DNA from: an uncultured Taibaiella sp.
GTDB lineage: Bacteria; Bacteroidota; Bacteroidia; Chitinophagales; Chitinophagaceae
DNA: 32,034 bases
Assembly: GCA_937870855.1 (NCBI GenBank)
Contig: CALMWT010000049.1
Coordinates: forward strand, 1-32,034
Direction: 5' to 3'
The notes under the pieces are model-generated. The model had not been told where the DNA came from. It did no database searches and worked only from the letters and a program-made list of their open reading frames with translations. Position 1 is the stretch's first letter. Each line of letters begins with the position of its first letter. The position numbers were made by a program, and so were the translations under genes. Positions 1-7,737 of this stretch are shown here, one piece after another.

Positions 1-84
1 TTAAAATTAGAGATATTCTCTACTTTCAAACAAACGAACTTCGGGGAAGCCTACATGTACAAAATGCAAGTAAGAGTAAAATAG
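1..84 (+). CDS. Possible 3' end of an upstream gene (partial)
   Basis: Frame 1 is open from the window edge to a TAG at 82-84 and gives 27 residues ending in YMYKMQVRVK. The alternation of polar and hydrophobic residues near the end looks like the last strand of an outer-membrane beta-barrel, but this is inference from a very short piece. The gene would start outside the window. It could be a chance open frame. Confidence 0.35.
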   Translation, partial: LKLEIFSTFKQTNFGEAYMYKMQVRVK

Positions 85-274
85 TGCCATCTGATAAAGG
101 ATATTATTTTTTGGAAAGCAAGGAAGAATTGAGGTGTAGTGTCAGACATGCTGGTGAGAATTACCGTTGTAAATCAAGAGCTTAGCTGCATTTGCTGCAT
201 TCACTTACTTGTTAATATTTGTAAATAATATGGGCTATAGCGGAAAACCATTTTTTTACTTTGGGCGCTATTAT

Positions 275-282
275 TACATTTG
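275..282 (+). promoter_or_regulatory. Bacteroidota -7 box TACATTTG
   Basis: Exact match to TAnnTTTG. A start of transcription about 4 bases downstream (~286) would give a short RNA ending at the terminator at 315-350. No well-spaced -33 TTTG is visible; the nearest, at 260-263, is too close. Confidence 0.4.
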
Positions 283-285
283 TAC

Positions 286-350
286 CAAGTTGTGAATTTA
301 ATGGGTTAGTAAGTAAGAGCCGCCGGATTCCTCCAGTGGCTCTTTTATTT
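286..350 (+). ncRNA. Putative short transcript between -7 box and terminator
   Basis: An exact -7 box at 275-282 is followed about 30 bases later by an intrinsic terminator. The implied RNA is about 60 nt with no reading frame of note. Bases 301-315 are perfectly complementary to 23641-23655 in a second putative short transcript of the same layout. No known RNA family is recognised. Confidence 0.25.
315..350 (+). terminator. Intrinsic terminator
   Basis: AAGAGCC (315-321) pairs with GGCTCTT (338-344), followed by TTATTTT. It separates whatever is transcribed from the left from radA. Confidence 0.65.
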
Positions 351-403
351 TCTTCAATCATTTCTGTAGTTTCATCTATTCACAACCGTATTTCTATTCC
401 TCT

Positions 404-438
404 TCTTTTACTTTTAGGTTTTACTATTTTACTTTTCA
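404..438 (+). repeat. T-rich quasi-heptameric leader before radA
   Basis: Five T4 runs at intervals of 6, 7, 8 and 6 bases, each followed by AC, AGG or CAT, end four bases before the radA ATG. It resembles the more regular T4-N3 arrays upstream of nuoN, ispE, dtd, mnmE and the nucleotidyltransferase gene, but the period is loose. Confidence 0.4.
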
Positions 439-442
439 TATA

Positions 443-1816
443 ATGTCTAAGATCAAGAGCGCATTTTTTTGCCAGCAGTGTGGTTTTGAAACACCCAAAT
501 GGACAGGCAAATGCTCATCGTGCGGCGCATGGAATTCTTTTGTAGAAGAGATTGTGCAAAAAGAAAGTAAAACAAAAGGAGAAGCGCTGTGGAAAGATGA
601 TAACGACAAAGAGAAAAAACGTGCACACAGGATTGATGATGTAACGCACGAAAATGAAGTGCGGATGAATACACCCGACCCTGAATTAAACAGAGTGCTG
701 GGCGGAGGAATGGTGCCGGGATCTGTGATATTGGTAGCCGGTGAGCCTGGAATAGGAAAGTCAACTTTATTTCTCCAAAGCGCCATGCAATGGAAAAACC
801 TTACGACTCTGTATGTGAGTGGCGAAGAAAGCGCGCAGCAAATAAAAATGCGTGCAGACAGAATGGGCGCAAAAAATGAAAACGTTTATTTGCTTAATGC
901 CACAGACACCTCAACTATTTTTCAGGAAGTAAAAAAGCTTCGTCCGCAGTTGTTGATTATTGATTCTATTCAAACGCTGGAATCGCCTTATATAGAATCG
1001 GCAGCAGGTAGCGTATCGCAAGTGCGGGAATGTGCGGCAGAATTGCAGCGATATGCAAAATCAACCAACATTCCGGTCATTATTATTGGACATATCACCA
1101 AGGAAGGATCTATTGCAGGACCGAAGGTTTTGGAACACATGGTCGATACCGTTTTGCAATTTGAAGGTGATAGACATTATGCTTATCGTATTCTTCGAAC
1201 GCTCAAAAATCGTTTTGGCTCTACTTCCGAACTCGGGATTTATGAAATGGTGACACAAGGCATGAGACCGGTAACTAATCCTTCTGAAATTCTTCTTACA
1301 CAACATGAAGAACCATTAAGCGGTATCGCTATAGCTGCTACGATGGAAGGCTTGAGACCATTGATGATAGAAGTACAAGCGCTGGCTACAAGTGCTGTGT
1401 ACGGTACGCCTCAACGTACTGTGAGTGGAATGGATTTGCGCAGACTGCAATTGCTGCTTGCGGTGCTTGAAAAACGGGGAGGTTTTCATTTTGGTTCAAA
1501 GGATGTATTTGTAAACATAGCTGGCGGAATAAAAGTGGAGGATCCTTCGATAGAACTTGCAGTTGTTTGTGCGTTACTCTCTTCGTATGAAGACAAAGCG
1601 TTGCCTTCAAATATTTGCCTTGTAGGTGAAATAGGTTTGAGTGGTGAGATAAGAGCAGTGAATAGAATTGATCAGCGAATAGCCGAGGCTGATAAGCTGG
1701 GAATGGATGCAATTTTTATTCCGAAAGGAAATATGAAAGGGCTGGACAAAAAAAATTACAGCATGGAAATAAAAACGGTGAGTAAGGTAGAGGACGTTTA
1801 TAAGTTGTTGTTTTAG
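443..1816 (+). CDS. radA: DNA repair protein RadA (Sms)
   Basis: RadA is a RecA-like ATPase that promotes branch migration of recombination intermediates in the cytosol. The 457 residues have the full family layout: an N-terminal C4 zinc finger (C10, C13, C24, C27), a Walker A GEPGIGKST at 100-108, the RadA-specific KNRFG motif near 255, and a C-terminal Lon-protease-like domain with GEIGLSGEIR. Length is normal for the family. The ATG at 443 follows a T-rich leader without Shine-Dalgarno motif. comF follows 21 bases downstream on the same strand, so the two are probably cotranscribed; both families relate to handling of DNA in recombination or competence. Confidence 0.97.
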   Translation: MSKIKSAFFCQQCGFETPKWTGKCSSCGAWNSFVEEIVQKESKTKGEALWKDDNDKEKKRAHRIDDVTHENEVRMNTPDPELNRVLGGGMVPGSVILVAGEPGIGKSTLFLQSAMQWKNLTTLYVSGEESAQQIKMRADRMGAKNENVYLLNATDTSTIFQEVKKLRPQLLIIDSIQTLESPYIESAAGSVSQVRECAAELQRYAKSTNIPVIIIGHITKEGSIAGPKVLEHMVDTVLQFEGDRHYAYRILRTLKNRFGSTSELGIYEMVTQGMRPVTNPSEILLTQHEEPLSGIAIAATMEGLRPLMIEVQALATSAVYGTPQRTVSGMDLRRLQLLLAVLEKRGGFHFGSKDVFVNIAGGIKVEDPSIELAVVCALLSSYEDKALPSNICLVGEIGLSGEIRAVNRIDQRIAEADKLGMDAIFIPKGNMKGLDKKNYSMEIKTVSKVEDVYKLLF

Positions 1817-1837
1817 CCAAAGTCTTAAACCTTCTTC

Positions 1838-2551
1838 GTGATCATTAATAAAAAAATATCCACTACTGCCCTCGACTTGGGAAAAGGCCTCATCCACTTA
1901 CTTTTTCCACGCCTTTGCGAAGGCTGTAGAAAACCATTGATTGCAACCGAAGAACTTATTTGTTTGAGTTGTGAAGAATATATATCCCGAACAAATTACC
2001 ATCACCTTAAAAATAATGAAACCACTTTGCGGCTTTCCGGCAGAGTTGTATTTCAACACGCTACTTCCTTCGCATATTTTACCAACCAAAGTCTTTTGCA
2101 ACATTTGATTCATGGTTTAAAATACAAGGGTAAGCAGCACAACGGAATGTTTTTAGGAAAGGAACTTGGTAAACAACTATTGGATGAACAGTGGAACGTC
2201 AATGCCATAATTCCGGTTCCGTTGCATAAAAAGAAGTTTGCAAAAAGAGGGTTTAATCAAAGTGAATACATAGCAGAAGGTGTGGCTGAAATAATGAACT
2301 TGCCGATAATTACGAACGCAGTAGTTCGCAACCGCTTTACAGAAACACAGACAGATAAAACAAGAGAGCAAAGAATTGAGAATGTTGCAAATGCTTTTTC
2401 GGTAAAGAACGCAAGTTTAGTTAATGGAAAACATCTACTACTGATAGACGATGTTTTGACCACTGGTGCTACTTTAGAATCATGCGCGTTGGCCTTGTTG
2501 TCTGTTCCCAATGTTACCGTTAGCATTGCAACGGTTGGAATCGCAAATTGA
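1838..2551 (+). CDS. comF: ComF family phosphoribosyltransferase-like protein
   Basis: ComF proteins have a zinc-ribbon followed by a phosphoribosyltransferase fold and are linked to DNA uptake and competence. Visible here are four cysteines in two CxxC pairs (27/30 and 42/45), a middle segment with IIPVPLHKKKFAKRGFNQ, and the PRPP-binding loop LLIDDVLTTGAT near residue 201. The start is GTG at 1838, chosen because the zinc-ribbon region must be included and no ATG lies nearby. 237 residues is normal for the family. It lies 21 bases after radA. The true substrate of ComF proteins is not settled. Confidence 0.93.
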   Translation: MIINKKISTTALDLGKGLIHLLFPRLCEGCRKPLIATEELICLSCEEYISRTNYHHLKNNETTLRLSGRVVFQHATSFAYFTNQSLLQHLIHGLKYKGKQHNGMFLGKELGKQLLDEQWNVNAIIPVPLHKKKFAKRGFNQSEYIAEGVAEIMNLPIITNAVVRNRFTETQTDKTREQRIENVANAFSVKNASLVNGKHLLLIDDVLTTGATLESCALALLSVPNVTVSIATVGIAN

Positions 2552-2667
2552 GATGTTTATAAAAATCACTCGCTCTTTCATTGCATTTCTTACAATTTGC
2601 TGTACTTTTCTCGATAATTTCCTACTCTGGATTTACTAACCATTATTTAAACTAAAAATTTCTCTGT

Positions 2668-3903
2668 ATGAAAAAACATGCACTCTTCACAACCGCATTG
2701 TTGCTGTTAGCTTCAATGTCTTATGGTGCAGGCTTCCAGGTAAATGTCCAGGGGCTTAGACAAATAGCGATGGGTGGCACTGGTACAGGTTGGATGTGGG
2801 ATGCCTCATCTATTTTTTATAATCCTGGCGGTCTTGCCCGGCTGAAAAACGTACAGGCGTATGGCAGTGTTCAGTTCTTGATGATCAATACCCAGTATGT
2901 TCAAACACCTACCGGCGGTTATTCCGATCGTACAAAATCGCAGGTATTTACACCCTTCAATTTCTATGTAGGCGGCAGGCTGAAGGAAGAAGGAAAACTG
3001 GCTTTAGGACTTGGTATTTATACTCCATTTGGTAGCGGACTAACCTGGGACGATAACTGGGCGGGCAGATACGTGATACAGTCTATTTCTATGCAAACTA
3101 TTTTCTTCCAGCCAACGCTAAGCTACAAGATAAGCGATGCGATAAGTCTGGGTGGTGGATTTGTTTATGCAACTGGTAATATAAAATTCAAACGTGCCGT
3201 TCCTATTCAAGACAATAATGGCTACGATGGCTATGGCGAATTGAAAGGAAGAGCAAATGGTGTAGGACTCAATTTAGGTCTTCATATCATGCCTGCGCCC
3301 AATGTTCAGATCGGTATCAACTACCGTTCGCAGGTGAATATGACGGTAAGAAAAGGTGATGCAAATTTTGTAGTTCCCAATGCACTTGCGTCAAGCTTCC
3401 CCAACACAAATTTCAAAGCAGAAGTTCCTTTGCCGCAAGTATTTTCTGTAGGTATCGGTTTCAAACCAACACCAAAACTTACCCTTACAGCAGATGCAAA
3501 CTGGGTAGGATGGAAACCTTACGATACTCTTTTCTTCGACTATGAAAATAACACTCCAGCACTTGAAGACACCAAGGCACCACGCAACTACAAAAACACT
3601 TTAGCGCTGAGAGTCGGTGCAAATTTTAAAGCTACCAACAGATTTTCCGTAATGGGTGGTCTTGCTTACGATCCGTCTCCGGTTGCCGATGGATTTGTTT
3701 CCCCCGATCTTCCCGATGCTGACCGCTGGCTGGTAACAGGTGGCTTTACAGTAAAAGCTACAGACAAACTCACTATTCTTGCAGCACTCGAATATGGCGC
3801 TTCAAAAAAACGTGACGCACAATACCTGCCCGACAATTTCAACGGCAAGTACCAAACAAAAGCTTTCATCCCCTGCATCGGCGTTACTTACGATTTCAGA
3901 TAA
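2668..3903 (+). CDS. OmpP1/FadL family outer-membrane transport protein
   Basis: FadL-type proteins are 14-strand outer-membrane barrels that take up long-chain fatty acids or other hydrophobic compounds. The 411-residue product begins with a signal peptide (MKKHALFTTALLLLASMSYG, then AGFQV). The mature N-terminus has the family hallmark of a short plug region, with MGGTGTGWMWDASSIFYNPGGLARL-like composition around residues 36-60, and the C-terminus ends on an aromatic-rich strand (VTYDFR). A lipase-like lipoprotein gene follows after 21 bases, suggesting a two-gene unit that hydrolyses a lipid and imports the product (inference). Base composition is ordinary, unlike the two genes that follow. 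Confidence 0.93.
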   Translation: MKKHALFTTALLLLASMSYGAGFQVNVQGLRQIAMGGTGTGWMWDASSIFYNPGGLARLKNVQAYGSVQFLMINTQYVQTPTGGYSDRTKSQVFTPFNFYVGGRLKEEGKLALGLGIYTPFGSGLTWDDNWAGRYVIQSISMQTIFFQPTLSYKISDAISLGGGFVYATGNIKFKRAVPIQDNNGYDGYGELKGRANGVGLNLGLHIMPAPNVQIGINYRSQVNMTVRKGDANFVVPNALASSFPNTNFKAEVPLPQVFSVGIGFKPTPKLTLTADANWVGWKPYDTLFFDYENNTPALEDTKAPRNYKNTLALRVGANFKATNRFSVMGGLAYDPSPVADGFVSPDLPDADRWLVTGGFTVKATDKLTILAALEYGASKKRDAQYLPDNFNGKYQTKAFIPCIGVTYDFR

Positions 3904-3924
3904 ATACCAACAAAAAATTAGCGC

Positions 3925-5247
3925 ATGAAAAAATCACTCTTCATACTTGGTATTGCAACGCTTTCTGCCTGCAAGCCTAACCTAAAAGTAGATGCTCCAA
4001 ACGCAAATGGCCTCGACTTTTCAAACTACATAGCTGTCGGAAACTCATTAACCGCAGGTTATACCGACGGCACATTATACAGAAGCGGGCAAATCAATTC
4101 TTACCCCAATATTCTTGCATCACAATTCGGCGTATTTGGACCCATAGAATTCGTACAGCCACTTCTTCCATCAGAAACAGGCTTTCCCGCACCTAAGCGC
4201 GTACTCGGCTACAGCACCGATTGCACCGGAGCCACCTCCCTTGCACCCGTATTTTACACCGGCATACCCGACACCGCAGGAAGCACCATCAACATTTCCG
4301 CACAAGGCCCTTTCAACAACTTCGGCATACCCGGCATTCGCACCATAGACTACCTACTGCCCGGCTACGCAAATCTTGCTGCAAGCTTCGGCTTTCCCTA
4401 TGCAAAAAGAATGTTTACCAGCAGCGTATGGCGCCCACTCGATGAGCTACGCCTCAACAATCCCACATTCTTTACCCTATGGCTTGGCAGCAACGACGTA
4501 CTTGGCTACGCACTATCCGGTGGCGAAGAAGTATCCACAATGCCCATTCACCCCAACAATATATCAGACCCCACACAAGCACGCGCAGCATACGACTCCG
4601 TACTATACACCCTTACACGAAACGGATCTAAAGGCGTACTCCTCAACCTACCCGATATCACCACCATACCATTCTTCACCACCATACCTGCCAACGGACT
4701 AACACTCGATACCGCCACAGCAGCCGCCCTCAACGGAGCATACGCAGGCACAGGCATGGCATTCCATACCGGAGCCAACTACTTCATCATTCAAGACATA
4801 GCAGCACCCGCCGGCATGAGGCAACTGAAAAAAGACGAACTCCTACTCCTATCCCTACCACAAGACTCCCTAAAATGCGCAGGCTGGGGAAGCATGAAAC
4901 CAATACCCAAAAGCTACGTTCTTGACCGCGACGAGCTAACCCGCATCACCAACTTCACCACCAACTTCAACACCTACATAGCCACCAAAGCCGTAAGCAT
5001 GAACCTGCCCCTTGTTGACATCAACAACTTCCTGCGCACCACCCAAACCGGCTACAAATACAACGGCGTACTCTACACCACTCAATTCATAAGCGGCGGC
5101 GCCTTCGCCCTCGATGGCGTACACCTCACACCCCGTGGCAACGCCCTGGTAGCCAACCAAATAATCACCGCTATCAACGGCTTTTACAAAACCACAATAC
5201 CACTCATAGACATCCACACATATCCTGGCATACGCTTTCCGCTATAG
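3925..5247 (+). CDS. SGNH/GDSL hydrolase family lipoprotein
   Basis: A secreted esterase/lipase-like protein anchored by a lipid: lipobox LSAC puts the modified cysteine at residue 16. Block I reads IAVGNSLTAGY with Ser41 as nucleophile; the usual GDSL aspartate is Asn40. Block III is LGSND near residue 190, and the catalytic Asp and His are in DGVHLTPRG (Asp397, His400). Length 440. It follows the FadL-type gene by 21 bases and ends just before a strong terminator. From about 4200 to the stop the coding strand is strikingly C-rich and G-poor (for example 23 C and 6 G in 4621-4680), unlike the first 270 bases and unlike the upstream gene. Substrate unknown; lipid or ester is likely. Confidence 0.9.
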   Translation: MKKSLFILGIATLSACKPNLKVDAPNANGLDFSNYIAVGNSLTAGYTDGTLYRSGQINSYPNILASQFGVFGPIEFVQPLLPSETGFPAPKRVLGYSTDCTGATSLAPVFYTGIPDTAGSTINISAQGPFNNFGIPGIRTIDYLLPGYANLAASFGFPYAKRMFTSSVWRPLDELRLNNPTFFTLWLGSNDVLGYALSGGEEVSTMPIHPNNISDPTQARAAYDSVLYTLTRNGSKGVLLNLPDITTIPFFTTIPANGLTLDTATAAALNGAYAGTGMAFHTGANYFIIQDIAAPAGMRQLKKDELLLLSLPQDSLKCAGWGSMKPIPKSYVLDRDELTRITNFTTNFNTYIATKAVSMNLPLVDINNFLRTTQTGYKYNGVLYTTQFISGGAFALDGVHLTPRGNALVANQIITAINGFYKTTIPLIDIHTYPGIRFPL

Positions 5248-5278
5248 CCGAACACATAATTACCTACCACTATAAAAG

Positions 5279-5309
5279 CACTACCTCCCACAGGTAGTGT
5301 TTTTTTTTT
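5279..5309 (+). terminator. Strong intrinsic terminator after GDSL gene
   Basis: CACTACCT (5279-5286) pairs perfectly with AGGTAGTG (5292-5299) around a 5-base loop, followed by ten T. It ends the FadL-GDSL unit. Confidence 0.9.
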
Positions 5310-5384
5310 GGGCTCAAGAGGCCATTGCTACTATTGGGCTTCAATGGCGTATTCTAAGTTTTGGTTTTGGGCAAATAATATTTT

Positions 5385-5577
5385 TCAAGCTGCATAAGCG
5401 CTAGTTTGCGTGAATGGCGTTTTACGTTTTATGACTGCAAATATTATTGCAACCAGTTTAGCTCTGATAGCATTGTAGACGCTCATTTTGTTCTTGCCCT
5501 CTGCACGCTTTCTTTCAAAGTACGCGCGTAATTCCCTGTCATGTACTATTGCTATGATAGCATAATATTGCAGGTAG
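5385..5577 (-). pseudogene. C-terminal remnant of an IS110-family transposase
   Basis: Translating the minus strand up to the TGA at 5387-5385 gives IVHDRELRAYFERKRAEG then KNKMSVYNAIRAKLVAII and FAVIKRKTPFTQT. This is the well-conserved C-terminal end of IS116/IS110/IS902 transposases, the part of the transposase_20 domain that contains the catalytic serine being further upstream and absent. Only about 60 codons are left and the frame hits a stop near 5593 inside the ABC gene, with recognisable similarity fading near 5560. The element is therefore dead. No terminal repeats are expected for IS110 and none are seen. Confidence 0.8.
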
Positions 5578-5578
5578 T

Positions 5579-7360
5579 ATGGGGCATCTTAGTGCGTTGA
5601 ACAAATACTTTATACGGTATAGGTGGCGGCTGCTGGCGGGGCTGGTGTTTGTGGGGGTGAGTAACTACTTTGCGGCTATGCCTGCGGCTATAGTGCGGGG
5701 GGTGATTGATGATGTGGCGGCGGCAGTAGGCAAGGGGGCGGCCGCGCAGGAGGCTATAATTGGGATGGTGATGTGGACGGGGGTGGTGTTGCTGGGGCTG
5801 GCGCTGGCCAGGGGGGTGTTTATGTATTTGATGCGGCAAACGATAATAGTGATGAGCCGGCATATAGAGTACGATATGAAGAATGAGGTGTATGGGCATT
5901 ATCAGGGGTTGGATACTCATTTTTTTAAGAGCCATTTTACGGGTGATCTTATGAATAGGGTGGCGGAGGATGTGAGCAGGGTGCGGATGTACACGGGGCC
6001 GTGTATAATGTATGCTACTAACCTGGTGGTGCTGACGGTGGTGTGTGTGGGTAATATGCTAGCGGTGAATGCGGTGCTGACGGTGTGTGTGATGGCGCCG
6101 CTGCCGGTGCTGGCGGGTACTATATATTTTGTGAATAAGATAATTTTTAGGAAGAGTGAGGATATACAGGGGCAGCTGAGCGGGCTGACGAGTGCGGCGC
6201 AGGAGACGTATAGTGGAGTGCGGGTGATAAAGAGTTTTGGGCAGGAGGGGAATATGATTGGGTTTTTTAACAGGGCATCGGATTGGTATAGGGGTAGTGC
6301 TATAAATCTGGCACTAACGGAGGCGGTGTACTTCCCGGCTATGAATTTATTTATAGGGCTTAGTATGCTTAGTACGGTGCTGATAGGTGGGTACTTTGCT
6401 ATAAGGGGTGATGTGAGTGCGGGTAATATTGCGGAGTTTGTGATTTACATAAACTTGCTGATGTTTCCGATGAGTAGTATTGGGTGGGTGGCGAGTATGG
6501 TTCAGCGGGCGAGTGCATCGCAAAAGAGGATTAATGAGTTTTTGGAGAGGAAGGCGGAGATAATGAGCAGGCAGGGGGCAGGGGGTAATAGGCAGTATGA
6601 TGGGGGCAGTAGGCAGTTGCAGGGGAATATTGAGTTTGAGGATGTGAGCTTTACTTACAGGCATACGGGTATAAAGGCGCTGAAGGGGTTTGGCTTGGTT
6701 ATAAAGGCTGGGGAGAAGGTAGCGGTGATTGGGAAGACGGGGTCGGGGAAATCTACATTGGCGCATTTGCTGCTAAGAATGTATGATGCAGATGAGGGGG
6801 AGGTGAGGATTGAGGGGGTGAGGATTAGGGATTATAATGTTCAGGATTTGAGAAGGCAGATAGCTTATGCGCCACAGGATACTTATTTGTTCTCCGATAC
6901 TATTTACAACAACATAAAGTTTGGGAAAGACGATGCTACGGAAGAGGAGGTAATGCGTGCTGCATTGCTCGCCGATCTAAATAAGGATGTAAAGCGATTG
7001 CAAAATGGGTATGAAACAGTAGTGGGAGAAAGGGGTGTGATGCTAAGTGGTGGGCAAAAACAAAGAATAGTGCTGGCAAGAGCATTGTTGAAAAACAGCA
7101 GCATACTGATACTCGATGAATGCCTGAGTGCGGTGGATACACAAACAGAAAAAACCATTCTTAGTAACCTTCAGGAATATCTTAAAGACAAAACTACCAT
7201 TGTGATTACGCATCGGTTGTTTACAAGGTGGCAGTTTGATAAGATCATAGTGATGGAAGATGGAACAATTGTAGAGCAAGGGAAGCACGAGGAACTGATG
7301 GCACTACAAGGCCGGTATTCAAAACTCTTCAAGCACCAAACGTCTATGTCGCAGGTTTAA
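5579..7360 (+). CDS. ABC transporter, fused membrane and ATPase domains (MsbA/MdlB type)
   Basis: A 593-residue half-transporter exporter with six membrane segments in residues 1-320 and an ATPase domain after about 350. Walker A GKTGSGKST is near 385, the signature LSGGQ near 489, Walker B ILILDE near 507, D-loop SAVD and H-loop ITHR follow. The linker between domains (about 328-346) is Gly/Gln/Arg-rich and carries an imperfect duplication (GGNRQ, GGSRQ). Substrate cannot be told; lipid or drug export is typical. From the start to about 6880 the coding strand is extremely G-rich and C-poor (28 G and 1 C in 6781-6840), then returns to normal within the ATPase domain. The stop overlaps the stop of the convergent gene in a shared TTAA. 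Confidence 0.93.
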   Translation: MGHLSALNKYFIRYRWRLLAGLVFVGVSNYFAAMPAAIVRGVIDDVAAAVGKGAAAQEAIIGMVMWTGVVLLGLALARGVFMYLMRQTIIVMSRHIEYDMKNEVYGHYQGLDTHFFKSHFTGDLMNRVAEDVSRVRMYTGPCIMYATNLVVLTVVCVGNMLAVNAVLTVCVMAPLPVLAGTIYFVNKIIFRKSEDIQGQLSGLTSAAQETYSGVRVIKSFGQEGNMIGFFNRASDWYRGSAINLALTEAVYFPAMNLFIGLSMLSTVLIGGYFAIRGDVSAGNIAEFVIYINLLMFPMSSIGWVASMVQRASASQKRINEFLERKAEIMSRQGAGGNRQYDGGSRQLQGNIEFEDVSFTYRHTGIKALKGFGLVIKAGEKVAVIGKTGSGKSTLAHLLLRMYDADEGEVRIEGVRIRDYNVQDLRRQIAYAPQDTYLFSDTIYNNIKFGKDDATEEEVMRAALLADLNKDVKRLQNGYETVVGERGVMLSGGQKQRIVLARALLKNSSILILDECLSAVDTQTEKTILSNLQEYLKDKTTIVITHRLFTRWQFDKIIVMEDGTIVEQGKHEELMALQGRYSKLFKHQTSMSQV

Positions 7361-7701
7361 TCTTTGTCTTTCGCAAGACCCTCCATTACCCCCGATATCA
7401 ATGATACAATAAGGCTGAAAAGTAGCGCGTAAATAATACCATCTACATCAAAGCCACTTACAAGGCTATCGCACAGTAACACGATAAGTGCATTGATAAT
7501 AAGAAGAAATAAACCGAGGGTAATGATCGTAATGGGAATAGTGAGAATTACTAAAATTGGTTTGATAAAAAGATTGAGCACCCCAAGCACTATTGCCACT
7601 ATGATTGCAGTGGTAAAACTTTGGAGATGAACGCCGGGTAAAAGGTAAGCAGCCGCAAATACAGCAATGGCGTTTACAATAAGCTTTAAAATCAATTTCA
7701 T
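7357..7701 (-). CDS. YvlD/phage-holin-like small membrane protein
   Basis: 114 residues with four predicted membrane segments (about 3-22, 31-47, 52-75, 88-105) and the family pattern GVLNLFIKPILVILTIPITIITLGLF. This is the widespread DUF360/phage holin 4-TM superfamily; no lysis role is implied in chromosomes and the function is unknown. It is the last gene of the leftward set, 36 bases after terC. A near-match -7 box (TATCTTTA on the minus strand, 7722-7729) lies 20 bases before its ATG. Its stop overlaps that of the ABC gene by four bases. Confidence 0.88.
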   Translation of the reverse strand: MKLILKLIVNAIAVFAAAYLLPGVHLQSFTTAIIVAIVLGVLNLFIKPILVILTIPITIITLGLFLLIINALIVLLCDSLVSGFDVDGIIYALLFSLIVSLISGVMEGLAKDKD

Positions 7702-7737
7702 TGCACTTGGTTTTTTATACCTAAAGATAGCAAAGCA

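Larger units (their letters stand above)
85..442. other. Spacer before radA; no convincing gene
   Basis: This 358-base stretch has no open frame with family resemblance. A 60-codon frame at 261-443 starts with TTG and runs across a terminator hairpin, so I do not call it. It holds an exact -7 promoter box at 275-282, a hairpin with a T-run at 315-350, and a T-rich leader with roughly 7-base periodicity at 404-438 just before radA. Confidence 0.6.
5248..5578. other. Spacer with terminator and IS110 remnant
   Basis: This 331-base spacer separates the C-rich GDSL gene from the G-rich ABC gene. It holds a strong terminator (5279-5309), a segment around 5325-5345 that shares TTGCTACTATT and GGGCTTCA with the repeat zone at 30940-31012, and the 3' end of an IS110-family transposase gene on the minus strand. 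There is no clear promoter for the ABC gene; the bases before its ATG are AGGTAGT. Confidence 0.7.

Noticed and set aside
261..443. 60-codon frame before radA
   Set aside because: TTG start, crosses a terminator hairpin, no family resemblance, and runs into the T-rich leader of radA.
233..5249. 14-base match between 233-246 and the reverse complement of 5236-5249 (GGCTATAGCGGAAA)
   Set aside because: A match of this length is expected by chance in a window this size and one copy lies in coding sequence.
5552..5935. Long antisense frames in the GDSL and ABC genes (also 4936-5217 and 6347-6766)
   Set aside because: They are by-products of the extreme strand composition; the translations are low-complexity His/Pro/Arg or Gly/Val-rich and the sense genes have intact motifs.
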